Part shown: positions 21,801 through 24,761 of the stretch, in pieces
How positions within the stretch are numbered: position 1 is the stretch's first letter
How the letters are laid out: each line of letters starts with the position of its first letter
Source of the DNA: a virus
DNA length: 24,761 nt
Direction: 5' to 3' (one strand)
IMG/VR virus record: IMGVR_UViG_3300027899_000068
Location: 1-24,761 of that record
Program-made: the position numbers and the translations under genes
Notes under the pieces: generated by a model
Databases searched by the model: none
Told to the model about the DNA's origin: nothing
Seen by the model: the letters and a program-made list of their open reading frames with translations, nothing else

Positions 21801-23049
21801 TCCATAATGTCCCATCAGTCTTGATTGCCGTAGTATGATAATATCCACATGCAACCTGACTCCAATTGGTTCCACCGGTAATGGTTTGGACTGGACTAGA
21901 TTTATGAGAAATTGTATTATCACCTAGTAAACCAAAATCATTTCGACCCCAAACCCATAGGGTTCCATCAGTTTTGATTGCTGTAGTATGATCAGATCCA
22001 CATGCAACCTGACTCCAGTTAGTTCCTCCTGCTATGGTTTGGATTGGACTAGATGTATTAGTAAATGTATTATCACCTAGTCCACCATATTGATTCCTAC
22101 CCCAAGTCCATAGGGTGCCATCGGTCTTGATTGCTGCAGTATAATAACCTCCACCTGCAACCTGTTTCCAATTGGTTCCGCCTGTTATGGTTTGGACTGG
22201 ACTAGATTTAGAAGTAACTGTATTATCGCTTAGTTGACCATAAGTATTACTTCCCCAAGTCCATAGGGTTCCATCGGTTTTTATAAGACCAAAATGTTTT
22301 GCTAAAGAAAATTGATTTAATAGATTTAAAGATGAACCTAAAGAAGATGTTATTACGCTTGTTGGAACATTTAATTGAGATACATAATACCAACTATTAC
22401 CTAGTTCACCATAAGTATTCTGACCCCAAGTCCATAGGGTTCCATCAGTCTTTATTGCAGTTGTATATCCATATCCAGCAGAAACTTGTTTCCAATTAGT
22501 TCCACCTGTTATGGTTTGGACTGGACTAGATTTATCAGCAACTGTATTATCACCTAGTTGACCATTCCAATTAGAACCCCAGGTCCATAGGGTGCCATCA
22601 GTCTTGATTGCTGTAGTATGTCTATATCCACACGCAACCTGACTCCAATTGGTTCCGCCTGTTATGGTTTGGACTGGACTAGATCTCTGAGCAACTGTAC
22701 TATCACCTAGTTGACCATAACCATTATAACCCCAGGTCCATAGGGTTCCATCGGTCTTGATTGCCGTAGTATGTTTATATCCACCTGCAACCTGACTCCA
22801 GTTGGTTCCACCTGCTATAGTTTGGACTGGACTAGATTTATTAGCAGTAATTGTACTATCACCAAGGTTACCATAAGTATTATTACCCCAAGCCCATAGG
22901 GTTCCATCAGTCTTGATTGCCGTAGTATGATAATATCCACATGCAATCTGTTTCCAATTGGTTCCACCTGTTATGGTTTGGACTGGACTAGATTTATCAG
23001 TAACTGTACTATCACCAAGTTGACCATAATTATCTCTACCCCAACCATA
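18814..23049 (-). repeat. Tandem repeat array with a period of about 153 bases
   Basis: The 27 coding units are highly alike at the DNA level (for example TGGACTGGACTAGAT and ACCATAGGGT-type words recur in most units). The array is long enough and similar enough for homologous recombination within itself and with the second array at 23816-24761. Copy number may differ between relatives. Confidence 0.9.
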
Positions 23050-23106
23050 TAGAAAATTGTCACTTGGTCCGTCTATGAAATTACTTTTAAATTGATTATC
23101 GGCCAT
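18814..23106 (-). CDS. Giant RCC1-repeat protein, 27 blades, 1430 aa
   Basis: After a 19-residue head, 27 RCC1-type units of about 51 residues follow, each reading W-WG-N--GQLGD, then SSPVQTI-GGTNWKQV, then H--AIKTDGTL. RCC1 proteins fold as seven-bladed propellers. Units 1-20 (residues 20-1045) are divided from units 21-27 (1076-1430) by a non-repeat linker of about 30 residues (genomic about 19882-19971) with LLVPRDIFSEGG; the last block is exactly seven units. Unit 5 (22264-22434) has lost most of the consensus. Units 11/12 and 14/15 carry a YAID-SDNLLVWG variant. No signal peptide or membrane helix. The likely role is in the virion, perhaps a fibre or receptor-binding protein. It overlaps the DUF4376 gene by 11 bases. 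Confidence 0.88.
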   Translation of the reverse strand: MADNQFKSNFIDGPSDNFLYGWGRDNYGQLGDSTVTDKSSPVQTITGGTNWKQIACGYYHTTAIKTDGTLWAWGNNTYGNLGDSTITANKSSPVQTIAGGTNWSQVAGGYKHTTAIKTDGTLWTWGYNGYGQLGDSTVAQRSSPVQTITGGTNWSQVACGYRHTTAIKTDGTLWTWGSNWNGQLGDNTVADKSSPVQTITGGTNWKQVSAGYGYTTAIKTDGTLWTWGQNTYGELGNSWYYVSQLNVPTSVITSSLGSSLNLLNQFSLAKHFGLIKTDGTLWTWGSNTYGQLSDNTVTSKSSPVQTITGGTNWKQVAGGGYYTAAIKTDGTLWTWGRNQYGGLGDNTFTNTSSPIQTIAGGTNWSQVACGSDHTTAIKTDGTLWVWGRNDFGLLGDNTISHKSSPVQTITGGTNWSQVACGYYHTTAIKTDGTLWTWGYNSNGQLGDGTQTAKSSPVQTIAGGTNWKQVTGGYGHTTAIKTDGTLWSWGRNVNGELSDGTSTNTSSPIQTIAGGTNWSQVAGGAYHNMAIKTDGSLWTWGHNTFGQLGDSTITNKSSPIQTITGGTNWKYLTTNASASYAIDTSDNLLVWGDNSNGQMLLPNSLEDRSSPVQTITGGTNWSQVACGHMHTTAIKTDGTLWTWGYNPNGALGDSTITAKSSPVQTVAGGTNWSQVAGGYRHTTAIKTDGTLWTWGYNINGQLGDGTQTTKSSPVQTVAGGTNWKYLTIGQSASYAIDASDNLLVWGRNDYGQQLLPNNADKSSPVQTITGGTNWSQVTGGFRHTTAIKTDGTLWTWGYNSNGQLGDSTVAQRSSPVQTIAGGTNWSQVACGYRHTTAIKTDGTLWTWGYNSNGQLGDNTTANKSSPVQTITGGTNWSQVACGYYHTTAIKTDGTLWTWGYNNWGQLSDNTIVAKSSPVQTITGGTNWKQVACGYNHTTAIKTDGTLWTWGYNSNGQLGDNTIVAKSSPIQTIAGGTNWKQVSGGRYHTMATKTDGTLWAWGYNSNGTLGDSTLTNKSSPVQTITGGYNWSQLSTGFGNSSAAIFSTSAPIVTKVISNTSDLGDLLVPRDIFSEGGLWGWGRDNYGQLGDSTFTHKSSPVQTIAGGTNWKQVACGYSHTAIIKTDGTLWAWGQNGYGQLGDSTVVQRSSPVQTIAGGTNWKQVSGGIYHTTAIKTDGTLWTWGYNSNGALGDSTVADKRSPVQTITGGTNWKQVSGGGYHTTAIKTDGTLWAWGSNAFGALGDSTVTDKSSPVQTITGGTNWKQVSGGGYYTMATKTDGTLWTWGRNVNGQLGDNTLTTRSSPVQTIAGGTNWSQVACGQLHTTAIKTDGTLWTWGRNSEGQLGDSTVTDKSSPVQTITGGTNWKQVAGGAYHTTAIKTNGTLWTWGYNGYGQLGDSTVTDKSSPVQTITGGTNWKQVAGGNYHTMAVKDDM

Positions 23107-23800
23107 ATGGTGTATTTAAATCCATTTGAAAAGGAATAGGTTCCCAAACAATATTATCTGAGACTAAACTGGCATTATTTAAATCTTCTAATGTTAACAT
23201 TGAATCTATTTCTATTATTTTATTTGCTTCCCAATCAAACGCTGATTGGACATGTAATATAATTGCTTGTACTATTGTGCCTAATTCAATATTAGATAAT
23301 GTTAAGAATTCAGTACCAAATTTCCAATTAACACCATCTGTTCCTAATTGATATGCTTGAAGATATAAACCTCTATCTTCTCTAGTAGTAAATAAGGATA
23401 TATCTTTATCTTGGACATTAACTGTAATACCCATTATTTCATATTTATATCTATTTGATGCAATAATTGATTTTAATTCTTGCTTAACAACATCAATTGG
23501 TTTATCTTGAACCGTATGATACATTTCTGCGGATGTTTCAGAAATATTATAAAAAGGACCAACTAGGTGATGAATTTTTGGATTATAATCTCCAGTAATA
23601 CCAATATCAGTAACAGGAATAATTCTTGCTATTTCATTAACAATAATTGCCTCATTTGTGTCATTTGATAGAGGAACTTTGAAATCAATTTCTAAGTCAT
23701 CTCTAAGACAACTTTGGAAATATGAAGGTCTCCAATTCATCGGACCAAGAAGAACATAATCTGTTCCATCGTGTAATTTTTCTATAATTAAATATGCCAT
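23096..23800 (-). CDS. DUF4376-type phage tail protein, 234 aa
   Basis: 234 residues. About 103-202 fit the DUF4376 pattern found at the C-terminus of many tail-fibre and tail-assembly proteins: an ITVNVQDKDISLFTTREDRG segment, LQAYQLGTDGVNWKF, then FLTLSNIELGTIVQAI and a helix HVQSAFDWEANKII. The first 100 residues look like a separate strand-rich domain (LLGPMNWRPSYFQ; EIDFKVPL). It lies between two RCC1-repeat genes, 12 bases after the first ends and overlapping the second by 11, which ties it to the same tail or fibre structure. AGGTATATAA precedes the ATG. Confidence 0.75.
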   Translation of the reverse strand: MAYLIIEKLHDGTDYVLLGPMNWRPSYFQSCLRDDLEIDFKVPLSNDTNEAIIVNEIARIIPVTDIGITGDYNPKIHHLVGPFYNISETSAEMYHTVQDKPIDVVKQELKSIIASNRYKYEIMGITVNVQDKDISLFTTREDRGLYLQAYQLGTDGVNWKFGTEFLTLSNIELGTIVQAIILHVQSAFDWEANKIIEIDSMLTLEDLNNASLVSDNIVWEPIPFQMDLNTPYGR

Positions 23801-23812
23801 TTTATATACCTG

Positions 23813-24761
23813 TTATATGTCTGAATATTGTGTTGCCATTGTATGTTGATATCCAGCAGTAACCTGTTTCCAATTGGTTCCGCCTGTTATAGTTTGGACT
23901 GGACTAGATTTATTAGTAAGTGTACTATCTCCTAGTGCACCATATTGATTCCTACCCCAAGTCCATAGGGTGCCATCAGTCTTTATTGCCGTAGTATGTC
24001 TATATCCACACGCAACCTGACTCCAATTGGTTCCGCCTGCTATAGTTTGGACTGGACTAGATCTAGTAATAAGTGTATTATCACCTAGTTGACCGTATAA
24101 ATTATAACCCCAGGTCCACATGGTTCCATCAGTCTTGATTGCCGTAGTATGATCAGATCCACATGCAACCTGTTTCCAATTAGTTCCGCCTGTTATAGTT
24201 TGGACTGGACTAGATTTATCAGCAGTTGTATTATTACCTAGTTGACCATATAAATTCCAACCCCAGGTCCACATGGTTCCATCGGTCTTGATTGCCGTAG
24301 TATGTCTATATCCACCTGCAACCTTACTCCAGTTGGTTCCACCTGTTATGGTTTGGACTGGACTAGATTTATTAGTACTTGTACTATCACCTAGTTGACC
24401 ATAACCATTACTTCCCCAAGCCCATAAGGTTCCATCAGTCTTGATTGCATTAGTATGTCTATATCCACATGCAACCTGTTTCCAGTTAGTTCCGCCTGCT
24501 ATAGTTTGGACTGGACTAGATTTATTTTCTGCAACTGAGGGAAGTAACATCTGTCCAAAATTATTTCTACCCCAAACTAATAAATTGTCACTGGCGTCTA
24601 TTGCATAAGATGCAAATTGATTAGTAGTTAAATATTTCCAATTGGTTCCGCCTGTTATGGTTTGGACAGGACTAGATTTATTAACAATTGTACTATCTCC
24701 AAGTGCACCAAAAAAATTATAACCCCAAGACCATAGAGTTCCATCAGTCTTGATTGCCGTA
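23813..24761 (-). CDS. RCC1-repeat protein, N-terminus outside the window
   Basis: The frame is open from the window edge (24761) to TAA at 23813-23815; an internal ATG at 24550 lies in the middle of a repeat and is not the start. At least six full units are present plus a partial first one, with the same consensus as the giant protein, including one YAID-SDNLLVWG variant followed by a QMLLPS unit. The protein ends MATQYSDI. It is a paralogue of the 1430-residue protein and probably part of the same structure. Size and number of blades cannot be told. Confidence 0.85.
   Translation of the reverse strand, partial: TAIKTDGTLWSWGYNFFGALGDSTIVNKSSPVQTITGGTNWKYLTTNQFASYAIDASDNLLVWGRNNFGQMLLPSVAENKSSPVQTIAGGTNWKQVACGYRHTNAIKTDGTLWAWGSNGYGQLGDSTSTNKSSPVQTITGGTNWSKVAGGYRHTTAIKTDGTMWTWGWNLYGQLGNNTTADKSSPVQTITGGTNWKQVACGSDHTTAIKTDGTMWTWGYNLYGQLGDNTLITRSSPVQTIAGGTNWSQVACGYRHTTAIKTDGTLWTWGRNQYGALGDSTLTNKSSPVQTITGGTNWKQVTAGYQHTMATQYSDI

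Noticed and set aside
18814-24761. CRISPR-like direct repeats
   Set aside because: The repeats are about 153 bases long, contiguous and in-frame protein-coding, with no spacers.
1-24761. tRNA genes, insertion sequences and integrase attachment sites
   Set aside because: No cloverleaf, transposase or integrase sequence was found by reading both strands, although weak tRNA candidates cannot be excluded without a covariance search.

Overview
The window is a gene-dense, AT-rich stretch of a tailed bacteriophage genome, most like a T4-type myovirus of a Gram-negative, possibly aquatic, host. The evidence is a tightly packed run of very small overlapping genes, repeated promoters resembling T4 early promoters, several small families I recognise from marine and cyanophage genomes, a DUF4376-type tail protein, and RCC1-repeat proteins of the kind found in phage structural regions. 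The Gram-negative host is inferred from an SPFH protein with a lipobox. No taxonomic marker such as terminase, major capsid or polymerase is present. No tRNA, CRISPR or insertion sequence was seen, and no gap longer than about 110 bases lacks a feature.

Positions 1-11799 (plus strand) look like an early region. About 38 small genes are joined by ATGA and TAATG overlaps, in blocks headed by five near-identical promoters at about 838, 3359, 4882, 7808 and 10157. Each has TTTACA, exactly 16 bases, then TATAATAGA; the first four also share a leader. Many products are short: zinc-ribbon proteins, an AbrB-like protein, coiled-coil proteins with a C-terminal membrane segment, and micro-membrane proteins of 32-60 residues. 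Larger genes encode a 5'(3')-deoxyribonucleotidase-like HAD protein, a conserved 212-residue phage protein, an alanine-repeat protein, an SPFH/prohibitin-like lipoprotein, a metallophosphoesterase and an APS-kinase-like P-loop protein. A hairpin terminator at 10067-10107 closes the SPFH block.

Positions 11767-24761 (minus strand) converge on the first block with a 33-base overlap. Read in transcription order they give a truncated RCC1-repeat protein, a DUF4376 tail-type protein, a giant 1430-residue RCC1 protein of 27 blades, then an overlapping set of sugar- and small-molecule-modifying genes: sulfotransferase, GT4-methyltransferase-GT2 fusion, YkgJ-like Fe/Zn-cluster protein, methyltransferase, TPR-glycosyltransferase, SGNH hydrolase and 2OG-Fe(II) oxygenase. 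The simplest reading is surface-exposed repeat proteins followed by a module that builds or modifies glycans, possibly with sulfation. The APS-kinase-like gene lies just across the convergent junction.

Points most worth a second look are the putative sulfo-glycan module, the propeller arrays, a family gene split by one in-frame TAA beside a relative that seems to have lost its stop codon, an ATT-initiated gene, the promoter-plus-leader repeats, and the SPFH lipoprotein followed by three nested micro-membrane genes.
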